Origin: Alphaproteobacteria bacterium
GTDB taxonomy: Bacteria > Pseudomonadota > Alphaproteobacteria > SHVW01
Direction: 5' to 3'
Length of the DNA: 44,142 nucleotides
NCBI GenBank assembly: GCA_016869645.1
Contig: VGDO01000021.1
Span: forward strand, 1-44,142
Positions 12,671-21,214 of the stretch are shown here, piece by piece. Every line of letters begins with the position of its first letter. The first letter of the stretch is position 1. The position numbers and the translations under genes were made by a program. A model generated the notes under the pieces. The model was not told the origin of the DNA and searched no databases. It worked only from the letters and a program-made list of their open reading frames with translations.

Positions 12671-13897
12671 GTTCGGACCGCGGCCCGAATTGCCGGGCGC
12701 AGAAGGCGCGACCCAGCGAACGAAGAGCAAGCCCGCGGCCGAGCCCGCGCCCATCACGGCGAAAGCGCAGACCCATGCCGTGCCGTTTGCGGTGCCGCCC
12801 ATGGCGTCGAGCGCCGCACCGACCGCCAGCGGACCGGCAAAACTGGCAGCGAAACCGAGCAGGGAATGGACGGCAAGCGTCGCGCCCTGCTCGCCTGGCC
12901 TTGCGCCGGCGACGGCGCCGGCAGTCAGGGCTGCCGAATCGCCCATGACGATCACGTTGTAGGCAATGGCGAACGCGATCACCAGCATGAAGGGGAGCGA
13001 CGCGCTCGCGCCGGTCGCCAATGCGACGACGACGGTGATCGCCATGACCCAGCTCACCACGCGCTTGCGGCCATGCTTGAGCGAGAGCTCGGCGCCGATG
13101 ATGGTCGCGGGCATGCCGGCGATGACGGCAATGGCGGCGATCGTCGTCAGATTCCAGCCACGGCTCCCCTCGGGCTGAAGACTCTCGGCGAAGCCAAGGA
13201 ATACGACGAGCCAGCCGCGGATCGCCATGAGCTCATAGGAATGCCCGGCATAGCCGAGCGTGAATCCCATCGCCGCACGATTCTTCAGCACGGGCCGGAA
13301 GTCGAGCAGATTGCGCGACGGCGCCGCGCCGGCCGGCACGGGCTTGGCCGCAACGCCGAAGATCACGAGCAACGCGCACAGCAAGTTGCCGCAGCCCGCG
13401 ACAAAGAACGCCATCCGCCACCCCGCCAGCGGCTCGATCAGACCGCCCAGGAAGAAGGACAGGGCGATGCCCAGACTGAAGCCCTGCGTGTAGTACGGGA
13501 CAGCACGCAGCTTCGCCTGCCCGTCGAGCCGGTCGGTCAGCATCTTCAATCCGGGCATGTAGGTGCCGGCGAGCCCGATTCCGGCCACGGCGTGGCAGAC
13601 CAGCGCGCTCCAGAAACCGCCGGCAAGCCACGCAAACGCGATGAATGCCAGGCCGCCGATCACGGCCGAGGCGATGTGGATGCCTCGGGCGTCGACGCGA
13701 TCCGTAAGCGCCACCAGCACGGCGACGACCGTCGCATAGCCGCCGTAATACATGCCCGTGATCCAGCCAATCTCCGTGTTGGTCAGCTGCCACGCTTCGG
13801 CAAACACCGGCGCCAGCGCAGCGAAGATCGAAGACCCGGCCATGCTGGCAACGTTGGCGAGAAGAATGACGGTGGTCAGTTGGAAGGTGGAACTCAC
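12611..13897 (-). CDS. MFS transporter
   Basis: This 428-residue protein has about 12 hydrophobic helices, resembling the CynX/NimT-type major facilitator group. The N-half motif is visible as GGYATVVAVLVALTDRVDARG and the central cytoplasmic loop follows about residue 185. The substrate is unknown. GTG 13897 (SSTFQLTTVILLAN) is chosen because the first helix begins immediately after; the frame upstream lacks membrane features. The C-terminal tail (about 30 residues, Pro/Ala/Gly-rich) is encoded antisense to the end of the DedA gene and may be dispensable. Confidence 0.85.
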   Translation of the reverse strand: MSSTFQLTTVILLANVASMAGSSIFAALAPVFAEAWQLTNTEIGWITGMYYGGYATVVAVLVALTDRVDARGIHIASAVIGGLAFIAFAWLAGGFWSALVCHAVAGIGLAGTYMPGLKMLTDRLDGQAKLRAVPYYTQGFSLGIALSFFLGGLIEPLAGWRMAFFVAGCGNLLCALLVIFGVAAKPVPAGAAPSRNLLDFRPVLKNRAAMGFTLGYAGHSYELMAIRGWLVVFLGFAESLQPEGSRGWNLTTIAAIAVIAGMPATIIGAELSLKHGRKRVVSWVMAITVVVALATGASASLPFMLVIAFAIAYNVIVMGDSAALTAGAVAGARPGEQGATLAVHSLLGFAASFAGPLAVGAALDAMGGTANGTAWVCAFAVMGAGSAAGLLFVRWVAPSAPGNSGRGPNSAAPAPAPSDEPDRQRRGT

Positions 13898-13984
13898 GGG
13901 GATCAACGCTAATCGCCCCCCGGCGTCGCGGCAACCGCCGGCGGCGATCGAGGCGGCTTCAAGGCGCGGCCATGTTGGCCTAGA

Positions 13985-14872
13985 TTGGCAAGGTTGCCAC
14001 AGAGTCCGAGCGTCCTCTTGCAACTCGACCCGTCGATCATCGCCTTCGTCTTGCTTGCGGCAGGGATGCATGCGGGCTGGAACGCCCTGATGAAGGTTGC
14101 CACCGACCGCGTCGTCGCCATGGTCTTGGTCAATGCGATGTGTGCGGCGCTCGGCCTGATACTCATTCTGATGACGGACGCGCCCCACCGGGACAGCTGG
14201 CCCTATCTCGCGGCAACCGCGGCCGTGCATCAGTTCTATTTCGTCTTTCTCGTCATGGCGTATCAGGCAGGCGACCTCAGCCATGTCTACCCGATCGCAC
14301 GCGGCTCGGGGCCGTTGCTGGTCGCGCTTCTGTCGGGTCCGCTGGTCGGCGAATCGTTGGCGACCGGCCAAGCGGTCGGTGTCGTGCTAACCTCGCTCGG
14401 CATCGCCAGTCTCGCCTTGGCCCAACGGGGGGTGGTCCGCGTCCAAAACCTGAGCCCCGCGTTGTGGGCGCTGGCGGTCGGCCTGACCATCGCGATGTAC
14501 ACGATCATCGATGCGCGCGGCGTGCGCGCCTCACATAGCCCGCTCGGTTATGTCGGCTGGCTGTTCGTCCTCAACGGCCTGTGCTTCGTTTTCTGGATCG
14601 GCGCGCGCCCGCCTTCCCTGTTCGCTGCAGCGGTCCGTCAGACCTGGCGCCAATGGATGGGCGGCGGCCTGCTCACGACGGGCTCCTATGGCATCACGCT
14701 CTGGTGCTACTCAATCGGCGCCGTCGCGCCGATTGCGGCGCTGCGCGAAACCTCGGTGATCTTCGCGGCCTTTATCGGCTCACGGCTGCTGGGCGAGTCC
14801 TTCGGGGCGCGGCGGGTCTTCGCGGCGGCGATCGTTGCCGCCGGCGTCATCGCGATGAGCATCCGGACCTGA
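13985..14872 (+). CDS. EamA/DMT superfamily transporter
   Basis: This protein of up to 295 residues has ten hydrophobic segments in two repeats, the drug/metabolite transporter (EamA) layout. HVYPIARGSGPLLVALLSGPLVGE at about 99-122 and AALRETSVIFAAFIGSRLLGE in the second half are the paired family motifs ending in Gly-Glu. The solute is unknown. No ATG lies near the beginning: TTG 13985 or TTG 14018 are candidates, the latter starting closer to the first helix. It is divergent from the MFS gene across 87 bp. Confidence 0.85.
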   Translation: MARLPQSPSVLLQLDPSIIAFVLLAAGMHAGWNALMKVATDRVVAMVLVNAMCAALGLILILMTDAPHRDSWPYLAATAAVHQFYFVFLVMAYQAGDLSHVYPIARGSGPLLVALLSGPLVGESLATGQAVGVVLTSLGIASLALAQRGVVRVQNLSPALWALAVGLTIAMYTIIDARGVRASHSPLGYVGWLFVLNGLCFVFWIGARPPSLFAAAVRQTWRQWMGGGLLTTGSYGITLWCYSIGAVAPIAALRETSVIFAAFIGSRLLGESFGARRVFAAAIVAAGVIAMSIRT

Positions 14873-14895
14873 GCGCGCGGTCGACGCTGCCGGCC

Positions 14896-15486
14896 TCACG
14901 CCGACGGATTGCAACCGGCCGGGAACTGCTTCTGGCCCAGGCTCGCGCGAAAATGTTCGAGCGCCCAATGGACCGACGGGAAGGCGATGTCCGCCCAGGG
15001 TATGTCGTCCCAGCGGAACAACGCGACCTCCAGGCTCTCCGGGCCCGCTGTCACATCGGGCGCGAGGAGCCGGGCGCGATAGATGATCTGAACCTGCGAC
15101 AGCCGGGGAATGTTGTAAACGCCGAGCACGCCCTCGAGCGCAATACGCGCGCGTGCTTCCTCCCACGCCTCGCGCGCTGCGCCAGCTTCCGTTGTTTCCC
15201 TCTCTTCGAGATACCCGGCGGGCAGCGTCCAAAATCCCTTGCGCGGGTTGATGGCGCGCCGGCAGAGGAGGATCGTCTCCTGCCACGTGCACACGGCGCC
15301 GACCACGACCTTGGGATTGACGTAGTTGATGAAGCCGCAATCGGTGCACACCAGGCGCTCGCGGTCGTCACCATCGGGCACCATGCGCACGACCGGGCCC
15401 TTGGCCGGACGCTCCGCATCGCCGGCCGACGCCTCTGACGGCGCAGGCACCGCGGTCGCGTCAGGAAGATCGCTGCGTGAAGCCAT
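14896..15486 (-). CDS. Nudix hydrolase with N-terminal Cys-containing segment
   Basis: This 196-residue Nudix pyrophosphohydrolase has the box starting GYLEERE, with the REAWEE core at about 113-118 supplying the metal-binding glutamates; the usual Gly after EEx is Arg. The [13 protein letters not shown] segment (about 47-60) is the zinc-ribbon-like N-terminal motif of the NUDIX_N group, although only one CxxC pair is visible. The substrate, probably a nucleoside diphosphate derivative, cannot be assigned. ATG 15486 is used; upstream frame runs into the hairpin and the ahpD gene. It is convergent with the EamA gene. Confidence 0.9.
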   Translation of the reverse strand: MASRSDLPDATAVPAPSEASAGDAERPAKGPVVRMVPDGDDRERLVCTDCGFINYVNPKVVVGAVCTWQETILLCRRAINPRKGFWTLPAGYLEERETTEAGAAREAWEEARARIALEGVLGVYNIPRLSQVQIIYRARLLAPDVTAGPESLEVALFRWDDIPWADIAFPSVHWALEHFRASLGQKQFPAGCNPSA

Positions 15487-15500
15487 CAGCGAAGTTTGAA

Positions 15501-15536
15501 CCCCGGCCCGGGGCCCCGCAAGGCCCCGGGTCGGGG
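15501..15536 (-). terminator. Strong GC-rich hairpin after ahpD
   Basis: CCCCGGCCCGGGGCC (15501-15515) pairs with GGCCCCGGGTCGGGG (15522-15536) in a 15-bp stem with one G-U pair and a 6-base loop. It lies immediately after the ahpD stop (15542). On the minus strand the stem is followed by TTCAAACTT, a poor U tract, so terminator function is likely but not certain. It could instead protect the 3' end of the ahpCD transcript. Confidence 0.6.
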
Positions 15537-15541
15537 TGCCC

Positions 15542-16093
15542 TCACGCAGCCGCAGCGTGCCGGGCTGCGAAGCCTGCTTCACCGTCGAGCACGGCGGCGA
15601 CCGCATGCACGACCGCCGCAATGCGCACCGCCGCCTGCACGGCTTCGGCGCCGAGGCCGGCCTGCCGCACGGCGCGCTCATGGGCGTCGAGGCAGGTGCC
15701 GCAGCCGTTGATGGCCGACACCACGAGCGACCAGAGCTCGAAATTGACCTTGTCGACGCCAGGCTTGCCGATGACGTTCATGCGCAGCTTGGCCGGCATG
15801 CCCGCATAGTCCTTGGCCGCAACGAGATGCACGAAGCGATAGTAGATATTGTTCATGGCCATGACGGCGGCAGCCGCCTTGACAGCCTGAAGGGCTTCGG
15901 GCGACAGCTGCGCGCCGAACTCGACGGTCAGCGCCTGAATGACGGCGGGGTTGCGCGACGCCAAGGCGGCGGCGATGAAGCAGCCGGCGCGCTGCTCCCG
16001 ATCGAGAGCCGTCTCATCGGCGAGGCTCGACAGATTGAGGCGGATGTCACGCGCATAGTCCGGCAGCGCCATCTTCAGCGCTTCGATCGACAT
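15542..16093 (-). CDS. ahpD: Alkyl hydroperoxide reductase AhpD-type (carboxymuconolactone decarboxylase fold)
   Basis: This 183-residue AhpD-like protein carries the redox pair Cys131 and Cys134 in [12 protein letters not shown]; the downstream His is part of the proton relay. AhpD reduces its partner peroxiredoxin AhpC, and by itself has weak peroxidase activity. The order ahpC-ahpD with an adjacent oxyR is a typical peroxide-defence cluster. The start ATG 16093 has AAAGGAGAT just upstream. Substrate range is inferred from family and context. Confidence 0.93.
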   Translation of the reverse strand: MSIEALKMALPDYARDIRLNLSSLADETALDREQRAGCFIAAALASRNPAVIQALTVEFGAQLSPEALQAVKAAAAVMAMNNIYYRFVHLVAAKDYAGMPAKLRMNVIGKPGVDKVNFELWSLVVSAINGCGTCLDAHERAVRQAGLGAEAVQAAVRIAAVVHAVAAVLDGEAGFAARHAAAA

Positions 16094-16118
16094 GGGTATC
16101 TCCTTTCATGAGAGTCAG

Positions 16119-16145
16119 GCGGCGGCGCCGGGCGGGCGCCGCCGC
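16119..16145 (-). repeat. Perfect hairpin between ahpC and ahpD
   Basis: GCGGCGGCGCC (16119-16129) and GGCGCCGCCGC (16135-16145) form an 11-bp perfect stem with a 5-base loop. It lies in the 61-bp spacer after the ahpC stop and before the ahpD ribosome site. Such a structure could set unequal expression by stabilising the upstream ahpC message or by partial termination; this is inferred from position only. Confidence 0.6.
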
Positions 16146-16154
16146 TTCCGGTTT

Positions 16155-16694
16155 TCAGGCGGCTTTCAGAACCGCGTCGCCCTTCTGCCAGTTGCACGGG
16201 CACAGCTCGTCGGTCTGCAAGGCATCAAGCACGCGCAGCACCTCCTGAGGGTTGCGACCCACGTTCAAGTCGTTGACCGCGACGAAGCGGATCACGCCTT
16301 CGGGATCGACGATGAAAGTCGCGCGCAGCGCGACCCCTTCCTGACGGTCGAGGACGCCGAGCGCCGCCGACAGCTCGCGCTTGATGTCGCTCAGCATCGG
16401 AATCGACAGCGCTTTGAGGTCGGCATGGTTCTGGCGCCATGCCAGGTGGACGAACTCGCTGTCGGTGCTGACGCCGTAGACCACCGCATCGCGCTCCGCG
16501 AACTGACCTGCCAGCTTGCCGAACGCGGCGATCTCAGTCGGGCATACGAAGGTGAAGTCCTTGGGCCAGAAGAAAACGACCTTCCACGATCCGGGCGCCG
16601 ACTGGTCGCTGATCGCGGTGAAGGCCGAGGCGGGGTCGTTTGTCACGACCGCCTTGAGGTTGAATGCCGGGAACTTGTCGCCGACGGTTAGCAT
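16155..16694 (-). CDS. ahpC: Peroxiredoxin AhpC
   Basis: This 179-residue thiol peroxidase of the AhpC/AhpE type reduces hydrogen peroxide and organic hydroperoxides. The peroxidatic cysteine is Cys51 in FTFVCPTE, and ELCPCNW near the C-terminus supplies Cys165/Cys167 for resolution. WPKDFTF and DPEGVIRF are typical family segments. AAGGAGA lies directly upstream of ATG 16694. It is the first gene of ahpCD and is divergent from oxyR. Expression is probably induced by oxidised OxyR binding beside its promoter. Confidence 0.96.
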   Translation of the reverse strand: MLTVGDKFPAFNLKAVVTNDPASAFTAISDQSAPGSWKVVFFWPKDFTFVCPTEIAAFGKLAGQFAERDAVVYGVSTDSEFVHLAWRQNHADLKALSIPMLSDIKRELSAALGVLDRQEGVALRATFIVDPEGVIRFVAVNDLNVGRNPQEVLRVLDALQTDELCPCNWQKGDAVLKAA

Positions 16695-16754
16695 GGTCGA
16701 TCTCCTTGCCTGGTTGCGCCGCGCCGGGACCGCCCTGCGCCGCTTAGGCCCCTG

Positions 16755-16797
16755 ATTTAAGGTGCGACGTTCAATCGATCCAATGATAAATTATGAT
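16755..16797 (-). promoter_or_regulatory. ahpC promoter with adjacent OxyR-type operator
   Basis: For ahpC the minus strand has -35 TTGGAT (16783-16778), a 17-bp spacer and -10 TTAAAT (16760-16755). Abutting the -35 is the near-palindrome ATGATAAATTATGAT (16783-16797), 12 of 15 positions symmetric and AT-rich in a GC-rich background. This is where a LysR-type activator such as OxyR would bind to recruit RNA polymerase. The promoter is a sequence match; regulation by the adjacent OxyR is inferred. Confidence 0.55.
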
Positions 16798-16817
16798 CGT
16801 TTCGATCGGAGAATTCG

Positions 16818-17780
16818 ATGAACGCTCTCCCCGGCTTACGCCAGCTCCGCTACCTCGTCGCCCTCGACGACGCACGACATTTCGGCCGCGCCGCCAAGAA
16901 CTGCCACGTCACCCAGTCGACGCTGAGTGCGGGCATCAAGGAGCTCGAAACCCAGCTCGGCGTCACGCTGGTCGATCGCAGCCGGCGGCGGGCGGCGCTG
17001 ACCGCGCTCGGCGCCGAAGCCGTTCTGCGCGCGCGCCGCATGCTGGCCGAGGCGGCCGACCTCGTCGAGGCGATGCGCGGCGCGGCGGAGCCGCTCACCG
17101 GCACGCTGCGGCTCGGAGTCATTCCGACGGTCGGTCCGTTCCTGCTGCCGCGCACGCTGCCCGGCCTTCGCCGTGCGTTTCCTCGCCTCAAGCTCTATCT
17201 GACCGAGGATCTGACCGAGCGGCTGGTCGATCAACTGGAGGCGGGCAGGCTCGACGCCGTCGTCCTGGCGCTGCCCTGCGACTGCGGACCGATCGAGGTC
17301 CATCCGTTGTTCGAGGACCGGTTCAGCCTGGCGCTCCGGCCCGACCATTCATTGGCGCACGCGCGTCGGATCTCGCGCCGGCAACTCGAGGGACAGACGC
17401 TGTTGCTCTTGGCGGACGGCCACTGCTTGCGTGCGCAGGCTCTCGAAGCTTGCGCGCTCGTCGACAATCGGGCGCATGACAGCTTCGCCGCCACGAGCTT
17501 GCACACGCTGGTTCAGATGGTCGAGAACGGTCTCGGCATCACGCTGTTGCCCGCGCTCGCAATCGAGGCCGGCATCCTCAAGGGCACCCAGCTGACGACC
17601 CGCCCGCTCGAGGGCGCGGCCGCCCATCGCATCGTCGGCCTCGGATGGCGCAAGGGTTCTCCGCGGACCGCCGAGTTCGCGCTGCTGGGACGCTGGCTCG
17701 CGCGTCACCAGACGCAAGACGCCGCGCTCGGGGGGAAGCGCGGCGTGAAGTCGAGATCAGGGATAGATGCTAGACGTTGA
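16818..17780 (+). CDS. oxyR: OxyR-type hydrogen peroxide-sensing LysR regulator
   Basis: This 320-residue LysR-family activator has an N-terminal winged helix (LRQLRYLVALDDARHFGRAA, then HVTQSTLSAGIKELE at about 33-47). The sensor domain keeps the OxyR motif DGHCLRAQALEAC with Cys203 and Cys212, spaced nine apart exactly as the Cys199/Cys208 pair of the E. coli protein that forms the activating disulfide. Its divergent position from ahpCD fits direct control of peroxide defence. ATG 16818 is preceded by GGAGAA. The C-terminal tail overlaps the 3' end of the next gene by 11 bp. Confidence 0.93.
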   Translation: MNALPGLRQLRYLVALDDARHFGRAAKNCHVTQSTLSAGIKELETQLGVTLVDRSRRRAALTALGAEAVLRARRMLAEAADLVEAMRGAAEPLTGTLRLGVIPTVGPFLLPRTLPGLRRAFPRLKLYLTEDLTERLVDQLEAGRLDAVVLALPCDCGPIEVHPLFEDRFSLALRPDHSLAHARRISRRQLEGQTLLLLADGHCLRAQALEACALVDNRAHDSFAATSLHTLVQMVENGLGITLLPALAIEAGILKGTQLTTRPLEGAAAHRIVGLGWRKGSPRTAEFALLGRWLARHQTQDAALGGKRGVKSRSGIDARR

Positions 17781-18021
17781 TGTCGAGGTTGAGCCCGCGG
17801 TGTTTCCGTCCGGAGACGGGGCCTTGCACCTGCGGCGTACTGGAATTGACCTGTTCCGACCGGTCGTTCCGTTCGCGCTGAGCCTCGGAATTCCGCGACT
17901 CACGCGCCGGCTGAACGGCGACGCGCGTAATCTGCCGCGTCTCCTGGTATTCGACCACCGGTCGAACCAAGGCGAACTGCGGTAGCACTGGCGTCGTTTG
18001 CGCCGGAGGGGGAACAAGCAT
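17770..18021 (-). CDS. Small hypothetical protein (83 residues)
   Basis: I do not recognise a family. The product is polar, rich in Gln, Arg, Ser and Pro, with no signal peptide or membrane segment. It begins MLVPPPAQTTPVLPQF and ends GRKHRGLNLDINV. It is supported as a gene by a good ribosome site (GAGAGGTG, about 7 bases before ATG 18021) and an upstream promoter-like sequence. It overlaps the oxyR end by 11 bp, convergent, and lies downstream of pgk on the same strand. The competing frames across the same stretch lack ribosome sites. Confidence 0.55.
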   Translation of the reverse strand: MLVPPPAQTTPVLPQFALVRPVVEYQETRQITRVAVQPARESRNSEAQRERNDRSEQVNSSTPQVQGPVSGRKHRGLNLDINV

Positions 18022-18044
18022 TTCTGCACACCTCTCGTAACTAC

Positions 18045-18073
18045 ATGGTACGCCCTCGGAAACGATTCAACAA
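18045..18073 (-). promoter_or_regulatory. Possible promoter of the 83-residue protein gene
   Basis: On the minus strand TTGTTG (18073-18068) and TACCAT (18050-18045) are separated by 17 bp, 24 bases before ATG 18021. The surrounding 18050-18124 is AT-rich compared with the rest of the window. This is a sequence match only. Confidence 0.35.
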
Positions 18074-18124
18074 TGAGATTCTTAACGCAAATTCAATGCG
18101 ATAGAGGCAAATTTAGCTAAAATC

Positions 18125-19351
18125 CTACGGGTTTCCTCCGGCGTGCGACAGCGCGGCAACTCCCGGCAATTCCTTGCCTTCCAGCCATTCCAGAAAGGCA
18201 CCCCCGGCCGTCGAGACATAGGTGAAGTCACCCTCCACGCCGGCATGGATCAGTGCCGCGACCGTATCGCCCCCGCCGGCCACGCTCAGCAGGTGACCGG
18301 CCCTGGTTGCGTCGGCCGCCGCCCGGGCGACCGCCATTGTTCCCCGATCAAAGGGCGCCGTCTCGAAGGCACCGAGCGGACCGTTCCAGACCAAGGTCCG
18401 GCACGCCCGTATGGCGCTGACGAAGCGCTCGATCGTCGCCGGTCCAATGTCGAGCATCATCTGATCGGGCGGCATCAGCCACTTGCCGCCGGAATCGGCC
18501 GACACGATGCTCGTCGCGGCGCCAGCCTCGAGCTTGTTCGCCACGACCGCATCGGTCTGCAACAGAAGCTCGCAGCCGCGATCGCGCGCGCGCGCCACAA
18601 TGTCGCGTGCGGTGCCGGCGAGATCGCGTTCGCACAGCGACTTGCCGACCTCGATGCCCTGGGCGTGGAGGAAGGTGTTGGCCATGCCGCCGCCGATCAG
18701 CAGCTTGTCGACGCGGGCGACCAGATTGCCCAGCAGGTCGAGCTTGGTCGACACCTTGGCGCCGCCGACGACCGCTGCGACCGGCTTCCTGGGGTGACCG
18801 AGCGCGGCTTGGAGCGCGTCGAGCTCTGCCTGCATCAGGCGACCGGCAGCGGCTGGCAACAGACGAGCGATGGCCGCGGTCGACGCATGGGCGCGATGGG
18901 CCGCCGAGAACGCATCGTTGACATAGACGTCGCCGAGCCGCGCGAGCTGGGCGGCAAAGCTCGCGTCGTTGGCCTCCTCCTCCGGATGAAACCGCAGGTT
19001 CTCCAGCAGCAGGACGGCGCCGGAGCCGAGGTTCGCCACCGCTGCTTCGGCCGTGGCGCCGACGCAATCGTCAACGAATTCGACGGGCGCGGACTTGAGC
19101 GCGCGTGCCAGTGCCGCGGCCAATGGCTTGAGCGAGAAGGCCGGATTGCGCCTGCCGTCGGGCCGGCCGAAATGAGACATGACGACGACCCTGGCACCCT
19201 TGCCGATCAATTCGCCGATCGTCGGGGCGACGCGCTCGATGCGCGTCCCATCGGTGACCTTGCCGTCCTTCATGGGAACGTTGAGGTCTGCGCGCAGGAG
19301 CACGCGCTTGCCGGCCACCGCTACGTCGTCGAGGGTGTTGAAGTTACGCAT
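18125..19351 (-). CDS. pgk: Phosphoglycerate kinase
   Basis: This 408-residue PGK transfers phosphate between 1,3-bisphosphoglycerate and ADP in glycolysis and gluconeogenesis. Clear motifs are [11 protein letters not shown] (21-31, the family signature), [20 protein letters not shown] and GGGMANTFL in the centre, and the nucleotide-binding [10 protein letters not shown] near the C-terminus. It is full length. It stands alone, without gap or fba next to it, and reads away from a 216-bp region that contains a large inverted repeat. Confidence 0.97.
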   Translation of the reverse strand: MRNFNTLDDVAVAGKRVLLRADLNVPMKDGKVTDGTRIERVAPTIGELIGKGARVVVMSHFGRPDGRRNPAFSLKPLAAALARALKSAPVEFVDDCVGATAEAAVANLGSGAVLLLENLRFHPEEEANDASFAAQLARLGDVYVNDAFSAAHRAHASTAAIARLLPAAAGRLMQAELDALQAALGHPRKPVAAVVGGAKVSTKLDLLGNLVARVDKLLIGGGMANTFLHAQGIEVGKSLCERDLAGTARDIVARARDRGCELLLQTDAVVANKLEAGAATSIVSADSGGKWLMPPDQMMLDIGPATIERFVSAIRACRTLVWNGPLGAFETAPFDRGTMAVARAAADATRAGHLLSVAGGGDTVAALIHAGVEGDFTYVSTAGGAFLEWLEGKELPGVAALSHAGGNP

Positions 19352-19401
19352 GAATCCGTCGCTCCGCAGGGATCAGGGCGCAAGAACCAATCACGACGAT
19401 T

Positions 19402-19433
19402 CGAATTTGGCAACCCGAGCATGGCCAAATTCG
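19402..19433. repeat. 10-bp perfect inverted repeat between pgk and the receiver gene
   Basis: CGAATTTGGC (19402-19411) is repeated inverted as GCCAAATTCG (19424-19433) with a 12-base spacer. It lies about 50 bp upstream of pgk in the divergent region. It may be an operator for a dimeric regulator, or a hairpin in a leader transcript. No T tract follows on either strand, so it is not an obvious terminator. Confidence 0.5.
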
Positions 19434-19567
19434 GCTCTTATGTTATGATCCTCGTGGTTGAGTGACAGTGCTCGGCTATCCCCCAAAAACTCGCTCCAGA
19501 CAACTGGCGACCGGGGATCACCGTTCCCTGTAAGTCAACGCACTGACACCTTGGCGGCGGGCGGCGG

Positions 19568-19978
19568 GTGCGACAACCGGGCAACGGCACGATTGAAATC
19601 GGCGGCGATCGCCTCGTCATGGTGGTCGATGACGACCCCGTGCAATGCGAGATCCTGTCGGCCTTTTTCCGGGAACGCGGCATACCCTGCGTCACCGAGA
19701 CCAACAGCTTTGCCGCCGTCAGCACCATGAAAAGGCGCCATCCGCGCGTCGTCATCATGGACATCCGCATGCCAGGCCTCGACGGCATCGCGGTCGCCAA
19801 GCTGGCGTCATCCATGCAGCCGAAGCCGGTGATCCTGCTGATGTCGGCCGAGGGCCAGGCAATCGTCGAGGCCAATCGCGCCGGCATCGAAGTCTTCGCA
19901 GTGCTGGAAAAGCCGTTGCCGCTGAAGCACCTCGGCACGTTCATCCAGCGCGCACTCGACCGCGCCGCGCGCGCTTAG
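19568..19978 (+). CDS. Stand-alone response regulator receiver domain
   Basis: This 136-residue CheY-like protein has no output domain. The acidic pocket is in VVDDDP, the phosphoacceptor is Asp65 in IMDIRMPGLDG, and the conserved Lys115 is in LEKPLP. The first strand RLVMVV needs residues upstream of the internal ATG 19619, so GTG 19568 is preferred. No histidine kinase is nearby, so its partner is unknown. It may act as a phosphate shuttle or by protein contact. It lies between pgk and the Opp permease, facing away from pgk. Confidence 0.85.
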   Translation: MRQPGNGTIEIGGDRLVMVVDDDPVQCEILSAFFRERGIPCVTETNSFAAVSTMKRRHPRVVIMDIRMPGLDGIAVAKLASSMQPKPVILLMSAEGQAIVEANRAGIEVFAVLEKPLPLKHLGTFIQRALDRAARA

Positions 19979-20032
19979 CAGGCGCGCTTCCAATCAGGCT
20001 TTCTTAGTTGCCGCCGCAGCGCGCAGCCGACG

Positions 20033-21214
20033 TCACTTGTAGGGATCGGCCGCGTCGCGCAGCCCGTCGCCCATGAAATTGAAGGCGAGGACCACGATGA
20101 TGACGGGCACGACCGGCAGCATCAGCCAGGGATATTCGGCCACCACGTTGATGTTCTGCGCCTCGTTCAACAGCACGCCCCAACTCGTCACCGGCGGGCG
20201 CAGGCCGAGACCGAGGAAGCTCAGCGCCGTCTCGCCGAGGATCATGCTGGGAATCGACAAAGTCGCCGAGGCGATCAGGTGGCTCATGAAGCTCGGCAGA
20301 AGATGACGGCCGATGATGCGGCTGGGCTTGGCGCCCATCAGGATCGCCGCCGTGCAGAAGTCCTCTTCGCGCAGTGACAGGAGCTTGGAGCGCACGGCGC
20401 GCGCGAGGCCCGTCCACTCGATCAGGCCCAAGATGACGGTGATGCCGAAGAATACGAGGATCGGGCTCCACGTCACCGGCAGCGCCGCCGAGAGCGCCAG
20501 CCACAGCGGCAGCGAGGGGAAGGAGCGGATGATCTCGATCATGCGCTGGATCGCTAGGTCGGCGACACCGCCGTAATAGCCGGCGATACCGCCGATCACC
20601 AATCCGAGCGTGAAACTGATGGTGATGCCGATCAGGCCCACGGTCAGCGAAATGCGCGTCCCGTAGATGACCCGGCTCAGCATGTCGCGGCCGAGCCGGT
20701 CAGTGCCCAACAGGAAAAGCGTCCCGCCTTGCGCCGGACAGATCAGATGGAAGCGCGCCGGCACCGTGCCCCAGAACAGGTAGGGATCGCCCTGGCAGAG
20801 GAAGCGGATCGGATAGACCTGCGCCGGATCCTCCGTGTACTCCCTGTGCAGGTTCTCCATGTTCAAGCTGTATTTGAGCCCGTAGACGAACGGACCGACC
20901 AGCCTGCCGTCGTGGAACAGGTGTATCGATTGCGGACTGGCATAGACGTATTCCGTGTTGCGCGTTTGTAGCGCATAGGGCGCGAAGACCTCGGCCAGCA
21001 CGACCATCAGGTAGAAGAACGCGAGTATCCAGAGCGACACCACGGCGATGCGGTGACGCCTGAACTTCCACCACATCATCTGCCACTGCGACGCGAGGAA
21101 GTATCGCTCCTGCAGCGGCGTGAGCGCCGGCTCCGTCACCGGATCGAAGGGGGCGGTCGAGACGTAGTGCTCGAGCCTTCCGTTGCCGCGACGGTCGCCT
21201 GAGGTGACGGTCAT
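20033..21214 (-). CDS. ABC transporter permease, OppC/DppC-like
   Basis: This 393-residue inner-membrane permease pairs with the next upstream gene to form the channel of an oligopeptide/dipeptide-type importer. The first helix is at about residues 55-77 (IAVVSLWILAFFYLMVVL). A long periplasmic loop follows, then LLGTDRLGRDMLSRVIYG introduces the transporter domain. The EAA loop that contacts the ATPase reads TAAILMGAKPSRIIGRHLLP. The internal loop between helices 1 and 2 is about 110 residues, longer than in E. coli OppC. ATG 21214 overlaps the stop of the partner permease (ATGA). Last gene of the eleven-gene block. Confidence 0.93.
   Translation of the reverse strand: MTVTSGDRRGNGRLEHYVSTAPFDPVTEPALTPLQERYFLASQWQMMWWKFRRHRIAVVSLWILAFFYLMVVLAEVFAPYALQTRNTEYVYASPQSIHLFHDGRLVGPFVYGLKYSLNMENLHREYTEDPAQVYPIRFLCQGDPYLFWGTVPARFHLICPAQGGTLFLLGTDRLGRDMLSRVIYGTRISLTVGLIGITISFTLGLVIGGIAGYYGGVADLAIQRMIEIIRSFPSLPLWLALSAALPVTWSPILVFFGITVILGLIEWTGLARAVRSKLLSLREEDFCTAAILMGAKPSRIIGRHLLPSFMSHLIASATLSIPSMILGETALSFLGLGLRPPVTSWGVLLNEAQNINVVAEYPWLMLPVVPVIIVVLAFNFMGDGLRDAADPYK

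Noticed and set aside
17767..17985. Plus-strand and alternative minus-strand frames (also 17757-18029) over the small gene after oxyR
   Set aside because: Only the 17770-18021 minus frame has a good ribosome site and a promoter at the right distance.
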